Assembly (NCBI GenBank): GCA_026874595.1
Contig: CM049306.1
Span: 41,916,019-41,980,018 of the forward strand
DNA length: 64,000 nucleotides
Direction of reading: 5' to 3'
From: Sipunculus nudus
Lineage: Eukaryota > Annelida > Sipuncula > Golfingiida > Sipunculidae
Shown piece by piece: positions 46,390 to 57,604 of this stretch; position 1 is the first letter of the stretch; each line of letters starts with the position of its first letter. A program made the translations under genes and the position numbers. The notes under the pieces were generated by a model that made no database searches, was not told where the DNA came from, and was given only the letters and a program-made list of their open reading frames with translations.

Positions 46390-48220
46390 TCTAAAGCAAA
46401 CCCTCTCTGTAGAAGTGTTGAGCATTTGGTTAAGACACAACAAAAGCTAAGCAAGATATTGCCTGTAATCTTAAAGTAAGGAAGGTCAGAATTTGTTCGA
46501 AACCTGAAATAAATGTAAACAGGAAAGGGTTTTAATGGACATTATCCTGATTTATTAGCCTGTTGATAGCCATCTGTTGACGCTTGTGGAAGTTTACTAA
46601 AGAGCAAACTCATAACTGAACTATTAAAAAACTCTTAACTCTGCGACTGTGTTTATATAACGTTCCATGTATTATCGAAAGAAAATACCCTTGTGACTAT
46701 AGAAATCTTATATGATATTCAACCCCCCCCCCCCATACACACATATATACACCGTTTGGAAATACTAATAAAAATATATACATATTGGCTTTTTTGGGGG
46801 GGGGCGGCTAATTATAATATATATTAGGTCTAGCAGCTCAAGTAGGGAGATATTGGTGCCCCCCCCCTTCACGGAAAAATCATGAATCCGCCCTTTTATC
46901 GCAGGAATCGCAAGAATGTTCCCCTAAATACCGTATATCTGGACAGCATAAAATTACATGTATAAGGCCAAGATAAAAAAAAATGTATGGTTCTCAGGCA
47001 CTTTTTTTCAGAAATCAATGCGGGTGGGCGGTTTTTTTATTTTTTATTTTTTGGTATGTTTCGATTAAAATGTCAAAAGATAAGGGAAAAGCATAATAAC
47101 CGATTTATTTTGCTAAACAAGTAAAAGCACTACATAACAAAGGAAATTTTATGATTTTATCTCCTTGAAAGAAATGTCCGGGCGGCTGCAGTTCAAAATT
47201 GGTAAGTTTCTATTGAAAAACAAAATAAAAATTTTTTATGCGGGGGTTTAAAATTCATGCGGGGGTGCCTGAGAACTATACCTCTTATTTTTTTTGGCCA
47301 AATTAGAAATTACACGTAGTTTGCGTTCACCAAGTTACTGCAAATATCAGTTGAAGGGATATTGTAAAGTAAATTGACCGTTCACTTTAAGCTTATTTTC
47401 CTAGGTTATTGTTTTTTTAAATAAAAATGTCAATGTTTCTTGAATATAAATATTCTATGTACTTTCTTCATTTCCTAAAAATCTGCTGTATGCTCGTACT
47501 TTAAATAGTTACCCTAGTCAATAGTCTGACATGTACATCGGTATTCATAATGAAACCATCAATCCAGCCTCAACCGAGGTCGACTTGCTGTTGGACGATT
47601 GTTGGCCGCACATTGTTCCGTTTTGATGCTGTTCGTTACTTTGTGTTCGTATATCTCTGACAGGATTAGATTCTTTGTTTGTACATACATAATCGTTTTT
47701 AATCGATTATGCAAAAATGCAATCGACATGGGTAAATAAGTTTGCCCCGAAGACTTCGCCATATCCTTGTTAGTATTCAGCGTAAATAAAAACCATTCCC
47801 CGTAGGCCATTGTTTGGGCACAATAGGCCTTTGAAGTATCAATCCTTGGACGAGGTTGTCCATGATTGAAATATCCATCGACCTGATGGCTAAAGAAAAG
47901 CCATGTGCGTTACAAAATGGAAGGACAGAGTGCATGACCGAGTGTATGTGTTTTGGAGGCGCGGAGACCGATTGCTACCCGAGTCAAACGGGCCATGGCC
48001 AAATCTATCCCCACCAGAAAAAAAACATCGTATTGTTAGACAGTTATCTGGAGTGGTATGATTTATTCACGTCACATCAAGCGGTCGTCCGCCCGATTTG
48101 GCTGCTTCAAGGGCATATCTTATAGAGCCTTCACCTCTAGTCATGCGTCTTCATGTATCCAGAAAACACCCGCTTTATTGAAACAGTATCCCCTCCTTTA
48201 ATGTCAACTACTAAGTTTCA
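46390..48220. other. Gene-free stretch
   Basis: Poly-C/poly-G patches lie at ~46722-46733, 46795-46803 and 46859-46867. An 83-codon minus frame (47810-47559) and an 89-codon plus frame (47856-48125) have no recognisable features. Confidence 0.35.
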
Positions 48221-48224
48221 ACCA

Positions 48225-48567
48225 CCCTTGCGCCAGAAGCCGTTTCTTCTCAAAACGAACTTCTTCCAATTACCTACTGTGGGATGGCCGGTACTCAACT
48301 GTCAGTCTTTAAAATAAAAAATTGTTACATTTCAAGGAAACACTACTGTTTACATTTCACATTCGTATGCTTACAAAACATTTCTCACCACCAAAAAAAC
48401 ATGTAATTTGCTGTGAAACCATTCTTATCCAACGTATATTTGAATGCACTAGATTATCCTCTTTACTACATTTATACAGATTGTCCCGGTGCATTGTGGG
48501 GTATGAATCTCAATAACCATAAAGTCTCACTCTTGTGAATCTGATTCTGTGCAGTGTGAGTCTCCAC
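48225..48567 (+). repeat. Dispersed repeat J, copy 3
   Basis: Matches 25150 and 30245: TTCTCAAAACGAAC, TTGTTACATTTCAAGGAAAC, CTACATTTATACAG, CCGGTGCATTGTGGG, GATTCTGTGCAGTGTG. Confidence 0.65.
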
Positions 48568-48689
48568 TTCAAAAATATATGAGAATTTATATCATAATTA
48601 ACATAACTATAACATAATAGGCAGTAAATGAAGTATACGGTATATGGGAAATTTAACCAATGGTCATCTGGTACTGTGAGTTTGGTTGA

Positions 48690-49237
48690 GACTGTCTGAG
48701 GTGGATTTGGGTCGGGAAATTTTTGAGCGCTATATCAGCATGCCAGTATGGCTGCACTGGTCAGTTCCGGCACGGTTGGGGACCGCTCGGGTTTTTTTTA
48801 TTGGAGGCGGGATTAGCGCTAATGCAGACGACATCTGCCCAAGCCCCACCGCTCTGCGAGAAGAATCAAGGCTCCTCGTCGTAAGTTACCCGCTACCTGT
48901 TCGCCTAATTGGCAATAATGCTAACTGATATACGCCGGGCTGAAAGGATCGATGATCCATTTATACTGCGTGTGCTGAGAATGCCCAGGTCTCCGTGAAG
49001 CTGTTGTGAGTCCTTATACTCCCTGCTGCCCCCCTGCAACAGGACCAGCCATGCCACGGTCTATCCATGCACCGAGATGTAGAGTTGCTCTCTCACTCTA
49101 GTATGTGTTAATCATGCACGTATACTACTATCTAGAGCCATTTCTCGCATCTTCGCGTTGTGAGACAGTCGTGCTCACAGCACTTCACTGCCGGCGGAGT
49201 GTTACGCCCTCTCCAGCCACATACCAGCCCGATACAG
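48690..49237 (+). other. Candidate exon ending in a strong splice donor
   Basis: This GC- and CpG-richer block ends GATACAG|GTAAGA at 49237/49238, a near-consensus donor. An 80-codon frame (48686-48928) opens the block but has no known domain, and TCGTAAGTT near 48880 is an alternative donor. No downstream plus-strand acceptor plus exon was found in the next kilobases, so this remains a compositional call. Confidence 0.25.
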
Positions 49238-49633
49238 GTAAGACCGTCTGTGTTTTTGTTTCGATGTCTTCGAATAATGCGCAGTAATTATACCTCCTAA
49301 ATTGTTCTATATTTGTCGGTCCCTTCTATAGACCCATAATATTTTGTTTAATGATTGTTTTCTAGATGTTACTCACACAACCACGTTATGCGGATACAGT
49401 TCGAAACGCGCCATGCACGTACCGCAAACCTTACGCATTTTTATGAAGTAGGAATTTATTTACGGGTCCGTCTTGTATTAAGCTTCTTTAATTCCCTAAA
49501 TCCCCTAAAGGAATTATTGGATTGTTAAAAGATGGTTTGTCTATTATAAAACGGGTGCGAAATCTTTCTTAAGCAATCTCATATTTTGTTGTCAACTTAC
49601 TGCATGGCGTCCCCTCGCTCGGCGATCGCTGGC

Positions 49634-49686
49634 CTAGTCGAGGTCTTCCTTGTCATATTCTTTCTTCTTCATTTTCTTCTTCTTGT
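49634..49686 (-). CDS. Possible terminal coding exon (lysine-rich C-terminus)
   Basis: On the minus strand TTTATTTGCAG (acceptor) precedes an open segment reading KKKKMKKKEYDKEDLD then TAG (49636-49634). The split codon implies a phase-1 intron. An AATAAA lies ~175 bp downstream (TTTATT at 49455-49460 on the plus strand). The charge pattern suits a cytoplasmic tail. The product is unknown, and the low complexity of the lysine run makes chance plausible. Upstream exons, expected at higher coordinates on the minus strand, were not found. Confidence 0.25.
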
Positions 49687-49699
49687 CTGCAAATAAATG

Positions 49700-50480
49700 G
49701 CACCTGTTCTGTTAATCACAACTGATTCACGCCTAGCGAAGTCTCAGAGAAAATGTCAATAACATAAAAAGAAAGAATAGTTGCTTATTTTCATCATGGT
49801 CGACAACAATACCTGAGATACAATGCAGCATAGTAACTCTACACTCCGCAACAGAATAACCATGTACGGGACTTAAAATAAGGCAAGGCATAAACGATGA
49901 ATGTCAGTGTATAAATATGTGTTTGTTTGTGAGTGGTTATATTTCTATGGAAAAATCAAGCCAGGATCAAAATCCCTATCCCTTATCTTTGTGGGATATA
50001 TACTGAACATAAAGGTATTAATGTAAACTTGTATTGCAACCCCTGGAAAGGAGATTATGTTTTATCAGTTTTTGGTTTGTTTGAATGTTTGATGTTAGTA
50101 GGATTCTTCAAAAATAATGCAATGATTTCCGTGATAATGAGCTACGTACGTTCTTGTTGTTTGAACAAATGAATCGCTTTTATCTTTTATATGTTTTTAT
50201 TGTGTCTACATTTTATTATAAACAATATGTTTCGTCCATTTGAAGACTGAAAATTCCATAAACACCCATGTCATACAAACATGTTTATATTGTCCAAGTC
50301 GTGGGTTATGGTTGTTTTCTTTAACAGACATTAAAAAGGGACAAAATGTATATTGAAGGATACAGTTTATTTATACATAAGGTTACAGATTATCATTTAT
50401 ATATTTATACACATATATATATGTATATATGAATATATAATGTGTTTATGTCCTGGTATGATTTGTTTATTCAGTCATAT
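49700..50480. other. Gene-free AT-rich stretch
   Basis: Nothing was recognised; the 79-codon frame at 49933-50172 looks accidental. Confidence 0.35.
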
Positions 50481-50488
50481 ATGAGGTA

Positions 50489-50654
50489 CAGTGAAATCTC
50501 TCTAATGTTGGCATCCGTGGGACTGCCCACTATATACAGGTTGTTGCAGCAGAATAAGTGATATGAAGAAGATAAAAGGGAACTGTAAAAAAACTGAATA
50601 CTATATACATAGGTGCCAACTTTATAAAGGTGCCCACTAGGAGAGGTATCAATA
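50489..50654. mobile_element. 166-bp MITE, pogo/Tc1-mariner-type ends
   Basis: TA|CAGTGAAATCTCTCTAA at the left and the inverted ...GAGAGGTATCAATA|TA at the right. Inside, TTGGCATCCGTGGGAC mirrors a GTTGGCACC(T/A) block on the opposite strand. The TA target and CAGTGAAAyCTCTC end are typical of pogo/Tigger-related elements. No transposase is present. Confidence 0.55.
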
Positions 50655-50879
50655 TACTAGTATATCTTGTCTGTTATATGGTATTGTAAGGCGTTGAGAC
50701 TTTGATGAGTTAGATGACAGCAGTATAGGAACTTCATCGAATAGCAATAACGATGCTCTAGGGCTCTTATTCTGTAATATATTTTAAATAATGACATGTA
50801 GACTTAAGATTTACATTCACATAACTTATACTAAAGTGTATATATTATGTACTTGCACCATCTGTTTTATATATAGTAC

Positions 50880-51020
50880 TGCAGCTCGTTTGCAATTTTT
50901 TTAAAAACTATTTAATGGAGCTTTAGCTCGTTTGTAGATTTAATTCTTTTTAATTGCGCCGTAGCTCGGCTGCAGATTTAGATTTATTGAACTGCGCCCG
51001 TAGCTCGGCTGTATTTTATT
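50880..51020. repeat. Short minisatellite with GTAGCTCG(G/T)(C/T)TG
   Basis: Four diverged units of ~40 bp carry GC(A/C)GCTCGTTTGCA, TAGCTCGTTTGTAGATTT, GTAGCTCGGCTGCAGATTT and GTAGCTCGGCTGTATTTT. Confidence 0.6.
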
Positions 51021-51309
51021 TCACACTTTTCACACATGGATCTGATCACAGAAATGTCTCCCATAAAATCAACACGTGTTCCAGACGTTGTTTTTAGACT
51101 GAAATAAGTGCTGCGAGTCTGAGCGACAGCAATTCCAACAGAGCTAAGCGGTTTAACACATACAGCCTTTGTTTGACTGACAGCCGAGGCTGACTGTGTT
51201 TTGTCTTTTATTTAAACTTCAAAGCTGTTCACAAGGTACGAGAGGCAGTATGATCCATATTGTAATACCCGATCGATACCTGTAGGCATGGTAGCACATA
51301 CAAATATAA

Positions 51310-51319
51310 AGGTAATATA

Positions 51320-51365
<46 letters not shown>

Positions 51366-51457
51366 CTATCCTATTATATCTATCATATCATATATTACAT
51401 CAATATATAATATATATAGCTTATATTTATGTGTGTATACATTTATGTGTATGATAG

Positions 51458-51488
<31 letters not shown>

Positions 51489-51828
51489 GCTCATTGAGCC
51501 GATGAGCATAATGAACTTTAAACCTTTATTATGTCAGAGGACATGAACTCAACATAACCCGGACAGTCATAACCTAGCATTATGGGTAAATAACAATGAC
51601 ACACTCGGAACCTGGGTCAACATGATATAAATTCAGAGTAGCCAATCACAGATCCATTGCACTATACCATGCATTATGGTCATTAGAAATTGTTTATCTA
51701 ACATATATATACAGCCGATTTCTATACCTTTCCACTTGACACCTGATGAAGAAGCTATAAGCTTCGAAAGCTCGTGGTTGAATTAAACAGTTAGTCAACA
51801 CTAAGGCGTCTTCATTCTGTTATCTATG

Positions 51829-51913
<85 letters not shown>

Positions 51914-51915
51914 TA
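51310..51915. repeat. (TA)n-rich block flanking a hammerhead-like motif
   Basis: TA arrays lie at ~51321-51356, 51463-51488 and 51834-51913. The DNA between the last two arrays ends with a CTGATGA...GAAA motif. The arrangement resembles the 11.6-12.0 kb block and may be a second Penelope-type terminal-repeat remnant. Confidence 0.45.
51743..51769 (+). ncRNA. Partial hammerhead-like core
   Basis: CTGATGA (51743-51749) is followed by a perfect 6-bp stem II (GAAGCT-ATA-AGCTTC) and GAAA (51766-51769). Stem III and a stem I with a permitted cleavage residue could not be drawn convincingly. The stretch may be a fossil, or only a look-alike at a retroelement terminus. Confidence 0.35.
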
Positions 51916-52286
51916 TATTCATAGATGTTTCATGAGTGCAATGGGCGTGTGTTAATCATGAATCTCTTCTTAGTGTAGGGGCATATGTAGCGAATTCGTC
52001 CTGAGTAAATTTTGTTTGTAAAAATGTGACACCCCATGCATTTTTGTTCTTCACCTTTCTATGAAGCCTAAAAAACATGGTGCCAATTTTTTTCACATGT
52101 CTTTCAGCTTGTATTAAAATGCTATTTAAAACGTTAAAATACAAACTTTGACCGAAACATAAACAAAGTAAGCAGGACAAGGGATAAGAAAGGTTCTTTT
52201 TTGGAAGGTAGTTACACAGTGAACAAACAAACTTAGTTCTCTAAACAGTTTTGCATCGTCCAAAATAATTTTTTTTGTTTATATAA

Positions 52287-52830
52287 AATGTACCTATTCA
52301 CATAACAAGCATATTTAATAAACTCATATATTGTAACATTCTTTATACACCTAGCTTGTTTTTTCTCCTTAAAATATGACAGTATCTGCTAATATTTCAT
52401 TGTAAACCTTTTGAGTAATCCTGTACACAAGCGATGTAAGGTTTGCGAGATCAGTGGTACAGATGTAAACATAGCGCGCACGCCACCTGGCGGCCATACC
52501 GCGCTACTTTACAAATCAAGATTTTTCCAAGCATCCAAACAGTGTTTCTTTTTTTTTTTCTTATCTTCCATATCATTTCTCCGTGTTTGGGAGTTATGCA
52601 CGCGCAGGATCAGACCTCTGGTTATGGCCTGTAGTCTTGTTAATGTAAACAGACACACGTGGACTGTGTTTACTCACATACAGAACCATAACAATGAATG
52701 AAACAGGTGAATTGGAGATTGTAAGTCCTTATACAGGGATGGCTTTGCCAAAAAAAAAAAAATTAAAAAAGTATTAAGCCAAACTAATGAACTAATGTCG
52801 TGAGATAATGCATATACTGTTATAAATGTT
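52287..52830. mobile_element. AGGGAC MITE, longer subtype, second copy
   Basis: The left end TGTACCTATTCAC is a decayed AGGGACCTATTCACC. The interior matches the 45.3-46.4 kb element (GTATCTGCTAAT, GCACGCCACCTGGCGGCC, GCGCAGGATC, TAAACAGACACACGTGGACT, GTATTAAGCCAA) without the LINE insert. The right end is unclear. The two frames at 52411-52701 are by-products. Confidence 0.55.
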
Positions 52831-52983
52831 TATGTATCTTTACAGATTTCTTCAGGGGATGTGTTAATTTTTTTCTATAAGCAATGGTAATATCTAGTCA
52901 TTTAAGCTTTCCGATATGGTACCTCCCATCCGTAAAGTTTTCTAGACACTTATTTTCCTATACATTGAGGAAAAAATGAATGT

Positions 52984-53123
52984 CACACACACACATACAC
53001 ATATATATATATAATATATATATATATGTGTGTGTGTGTAGAGAGAGAGAGAGGGTAGCAGTGACGCCCCTCTTTCTCCAAACCTACACTTCGACTACAC
53101 ACTAACACGCCTATACCACTAAT

Positions 53124-53170
<47 letters not shown>
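52984..53170. repeat. Compound microsatellites
   Basis: (CA)n, (TA)n, (TG)n and (GA)n at 52984-53055, then a (TA)n array at ~53129-53170. Confidence 0.9.
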
Positions 53171-53172
<2 letters not shown>

Positions 53173-53505
53173 GGTATAAAATGCTTAAGCTTTTGTCTGG
53201 AGCTATTTGGTATAAAAATGATAAAAAACATGGGCTCCAATCGAAGATGTACATTCCACTGCTGCATCTGACATACCCTGCATTTAATGACATAACCATT
53301 TTATACAGATAGTACAAGCTGGGTGCTACTCATTGTCTACAGATTACTATTTTCATAAAAAATAATGTTGTACCAGTGATCTGGTTCGGACTGATGGAAC
53401 AACCTATGTTGCCATTGTGCCATCACAAGTCATTTAATGATAATGAAAAAAAGCGACAAGAATTCAATAACAACAAGCATTTTACTTTACCATTGTTATA
53501 TTTAA

Positions 53506-54000
53506 AGGGACATAATCAGTAGCAATATTATGCCTATTCTTTCTCAATATCAGTTCAGTTTTGCTTTATACATACGTTTCCCAGCAAAACAATCCCAGCA
53601 CACAGTCTTAGTACCTCGCATACGACTGTTTAACACCTTGTTATTGCTCTGCGTGTTCGTAAACACAGTCTACGTGTGTCTGTTAACCATAACAAGGCCG
53701 TGTGAATATGAGCCGAAACACACGGTGTTTCATCCAGCGGGAACATGCTTTACATTTTTGGGCCAAGTCAGTCGGGCATCCGATATTGACACGTGTTGTG
53801 GCTCCGCGATGCACACAACCACACATGCTGTGTTTATGTTGACACCTGTGATCGCGCCCGGCCCACTGTTTCTAAAACTCGATTACAGGAGTAAGCAAAC
53901 GGATTTTCAAGGCAATATTTTGACAAGTACAGATTTAAATGAAAGAGAAGAAGCTATTTTTCATGTTAATTCAAGATGCTTTATAGGTGAATTGGTCCCT
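53506..54000 (+). mobile_element. TTAA-flanked AGGGAC MITE, best-preserved copy
   Basis: This 495-bp element sits between TTAA at 53502-53505 and TTAA at 54001-54004. The left end AGGGACATAATCAG is the inverted partner of GTGAATTGGTCCCT. The interior matches the copies at 8862 and 20587. TTAA targets are used by piggyBac- and Kolobok-type elements; the superfamily cannot be set without a transposase. A 173-codon frame (53530-54051) spans it but is accidental, since the other copies do not keep it open. Confidence 0.8.
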
Positions 54001-54004
54001 TTAA

Positions 54005-55400
54005 ACTTTGCAATTGGTTTTACCATAATTTCTGTAAAGATTTGTCCGTAATTTTTTTTGTTTATTGTACTGGTAAAACCTGAATGCCTCGGTTTCATAT
54101 TCCCGTAAATGTATAAAAAAATTGGCCCACCAAACAATCGTTTTAAAAATAAACCCTTCGCGGGGCGGGGGGGGGGGGGGGGGGCTTTTCGCACAAAGCT
54201 TAGGTTATATGATCAATGTTATTATTATTATTATTGTTATTATTATTTTGTTTCTTATGTACTTCATTTCACTGTGAATGGTGGACTAGGTAGCATTTCC
54301 TAAAAATTGGGGTTTGGTTAGTGAGGATTTGGCACTAAATCCAGTCAAAGTTGTCCTTTTTGTCTAGTGTTTATTCCTCACAAAATTTGTAAAAAAAATA
54401 GTCATCCGCCAAAAAACTTTTATAAATAATTTCTTGGATCATGACCAAAACATAAAAATACTCTTTTATCTATAGATCTTTAGATATACTTTGGATAAAC
54501 TAACCTTAAGAGACGGCTTTCTATACCTTCATTATCAGCGTGCGGATAGTGATATTGGTGATGTAATAATCGAACAATAGGATGACACAATGGCAAAATC
54601 ATATTAAATGGAAGAATTACAGGGCCATTTTCATATGTTATGTATAAATGAAGCAAATATTTAGTCACTGGTTAAAACCAAGCAATTGGTCCGCCATATG
54701 TACATAACCCAGGATACCCCCTTGTCTCTTTATGAATTTTATTTAATGAATTTATCAATGACATTATTAGAACAATATACCGGTGGACAAACAACAGCTG
54801 ATTAATGTTCCATGGTTAGTCTGATGAATCTTGATGCGGATCCATGTGTTGGCGGAGGTATGCGCTCTACGAATGCTCTCTTATATTGGAATAAACGTCT
54901 TAACGCAGTCTTTGTGTGTCTAGTCTAAGTTTTTGTGATGTAATATATCTTACGAACCCTTTGAGGTTTTTGTTGCTAAATGTCCCTCCGTAGTAAATAT
55001 TTATATATGTTGGCCCTCAATTTTTTTGCTCTAAGATCAAATTTGACCCGAAAAAATGACAAAACCACAATAGAAAAATTGGCACCATATTTTTTTGTAA
55101 AGGTTAAGGTCTAAGGATCATAAAAATGTAAGGTTTCCTCTTTTTTACAGTGAAAAATTACTCGGTGACATATGCCCCACACTACACACTTTTCATTATA
55201 CTCAGTCGAGTAATTTATTTTATTTTCGACCGCCAAATACACTCCGCAGCATATTAAATAGAATATACCTTAGTTGTAGCTTAAGTTACGTGTTCCAGGT
55301 AAATTTAATTAGATAAACCTGGAGTAAAATTTAACTGTGATAAGTTTTATCGCTGTTCCCTCCATCACAGACCACACACCTGTTAATGAGAAGATCGGAC
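54005..55400. other. Gene-free stretch
   Basis: A poly-G run lies at ~54165-54184 and a (TTA)n tract at ~54217-54247. Nothing else was recognised. Confidence 0.4.
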
Positions 55401-55416
55401 ATCTGATTATTGTAAC

Positions 55417-55418
<2 letters not shown>

Positions 55419-55486
<68 letters not shown>
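55419..55486. repeat. (TA)n microsatellite
   Basis: A near-pure TA array with one interruption (ATACAT). Confidence 0.95.
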
Positions 55487-55488
<2 letters not shown>

Positions 55489-55959
55489 CGTCAGATATCG
55501 GTCGGGGTAGGTTTACATTAAAATGGTTACTGCAGTTCATCATATGTTGCTCACACATCCCGGTTTATTTGATTACTTACGCTGAAGAATAATAAGTCTA
55601 ACCGGCCAAAAAATAAGTGGTACTGCATCTCGCCAATTTGTCTGACGCAACTGTCGACCTTGGCTGGCCGGTCGTGCGGGATGTGAAGCCGCAATTCCAG
55701 GCGTAGATATCGTCGCTAAATCAAATTACCCACCGGTTAGGAACAGGATCCACGTTATTTATCTGTTCTCTTTTGCTTGGTTTGGGTCGTTGCCCTGATC
55801 TGTAGCCGTACCATTGTATTCATTCTATGTTTTTCATTGCAAACAAACACAAAACATACAAAATCAACAGTGATAGTTTCCAAGAAAATTCAATATACTT
55901 TCCATATATAGAACCACTGTCTTACAAATATTAGTTGTGTTAACAAATTTCAAATGGTG

Positions 55960-55961
<2 letters not shown>

Positions 55962-56031
<70 letters not shown>
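55962..56031. repeat. (TA)n microsatellite
   Basis: A pure TA array of ~70 bp. Confidence 0.95.
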
Positions 56032-56033
<2 letters not shown>

Positions 56034-56769
56034 CCAAAACAAAATATCTGAGAATAGTCCAGTATATTTATAAAATCAGTATTCCCAAAGTAAATCCTCT
56101 AATTATCTGTAAACCTTTCATTTCGGAAATCTTTCCCGTAACTAAACTCTCCCCATCTACTATGAAATTAAGTTACTAAGTTATTTTTTGTGCCCTCAAT
56201 AAAATTCTGTTCTGAAACATTTCCAGATTTCCTGACATGCTTTATGAAAAGATGTACCTTCTTGACAATTTCTAGCTCTGTTTATATATTGTTTAATGAC
56301 TAACAAAATTAAATTTCCTACAACAGGTGGCTTGGGGGCATCATACGTGACTGTAGAGTTATTTATATCAATATTAATACCTTTTTCTTACACACCTTTC
56401 AGAATCTGACCATAGTTTTCTAACTTTTTAACAAAATCAAAACAGGTGCATTAATTGTTCGAGCTCTCTTTCACAAGAACTGCATAATTCAGAATCCTTT
56501 ATATTCCATTTACATAATTAATTTAATAGTTATTAACTAAACAATTATTGACTTATTTATATTGAAACACTTTTGATTTTGTGTCCAAACGTACTTCCTT
56601 GTAATCTACCTCTACACCTGACCTGGAACGGTACCATTGTATTCATTCTATATGTTAGCCATTGTCGGGCAGAGACATTCGAACTTCTATTTTATCAAAG
56701 AGATTAGCACTTTGAGCAGGATCTTACTATGTAGTCTGTAATGTTTAACGCCAGACTCACCTGGTTTTT

Positions 56770-57600
56770 ATATCTCACTTACTCTGCTTACATATTAATG
56801 AATTCCAGGTAACTCCTGTTATGAAAAGTTATTATAACAACTCTGTGACGGGTGCATGAGCTTGTTTATGTATACAAGCTGTAAATATATAAACACAAAA
56901 ATTATGAAAAACAGACAAAAAAAATGATTGTTCCTATGTTCCTATGATGAACACTCTTTACAAAATATGGATCGTCTGACTCGCCAGTGATGTAGGACTC
57001 ATGTCCGAACATGGAATCGAGTCCGGACTCGAATCCTCTATTTTAGGGACTCGGAATTGGACTCGAAGGTCCTTGACTCGGACTTGTACCCGGAGTCTTA
57101 GGTAAAGACTCGACAAACCAGGCCGAGTCCATCTCGAATCTAATAGAATAAAATCTGTCACATATTACAAAAAAAACATTTTTACATGTGTGAACAACTA
57201 ACAAATAATTACAAAATAATGACACACAATATATACGAAGCGGTGTTCAGCAACGAGAGCCATTATTGTAATTAGCCGTTAAAGTAAAAGTATGTGTGAA
57301 CAAACTTAAAAATGTATATACATGATGAATCTGAAATTTACATTTTAACTTGTATTGGACTCAGACTCGTACTTGGACTCGGGTTCCAAATGTCTCGAAC
57401 TCGAACACGGTGGACTTGAACTTAAACCTCGAGTACTCGGACTTGAACCCGAGTGGTATGGATTAGGACTTGCACTTGCACTTGGATGGTGCGGGCTTGA
57501 CTACCCTGCTTGGCGGGCCCCCTACATGTTATAAACACATTGCTATAAACGAAACGAAGAGCCTGTGTGCGTTGGGGTCGGCTTTGTCTTGCCGATTTTC
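56770..57600 (+). repeat. Dispersed repeat F, copy split by an insertion
   Basis: The left half (to ~56925) matches 39115-39270. The right half resumes at ~57500 with GGCGGGCCCCC, AAACGAAGAGCCTGTGTG and a GGGGTCGGC end, matching 39390-39455. The ~0.55 kb between is the ACTCGG repeat and is absent from the 39 kb copy. Confidence 0.6.
56960..57490. repeat. GACTCG-rich element
   Basis: Both ends are built of degenerate 6-bp iterations (GACTCGGACTTG, GAGTCCGGACTCG). Those at 57000-57135 read mainly one way, and those at 57355-57495 read GGACTCGnACTTGGACTCGG. The middle ~220 bp is AT-rich and ordinary. It looks like a foldback or MITE-type insertion into repeat F. Confidence 0.5.
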
Positions 57601-57604
57601 ATAA

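Noticed and set aside
51956-52180. Minus-strand 74-codon frame as an exon
   Set aside because: Reads smoothly, but I see no domain, splice sites or upstream continuation; likely part of a repeat.
53530-54051. A 173-residue protein inside the TTAA MITE
   Set aside because: Other copies of the element do not keep this frame open.
55937-56179. Protein with Tyr-Ile repeats
   Set aside because: Translation of a (TA)n array; the same holds for frames at 53.1 and 55.4 kb.
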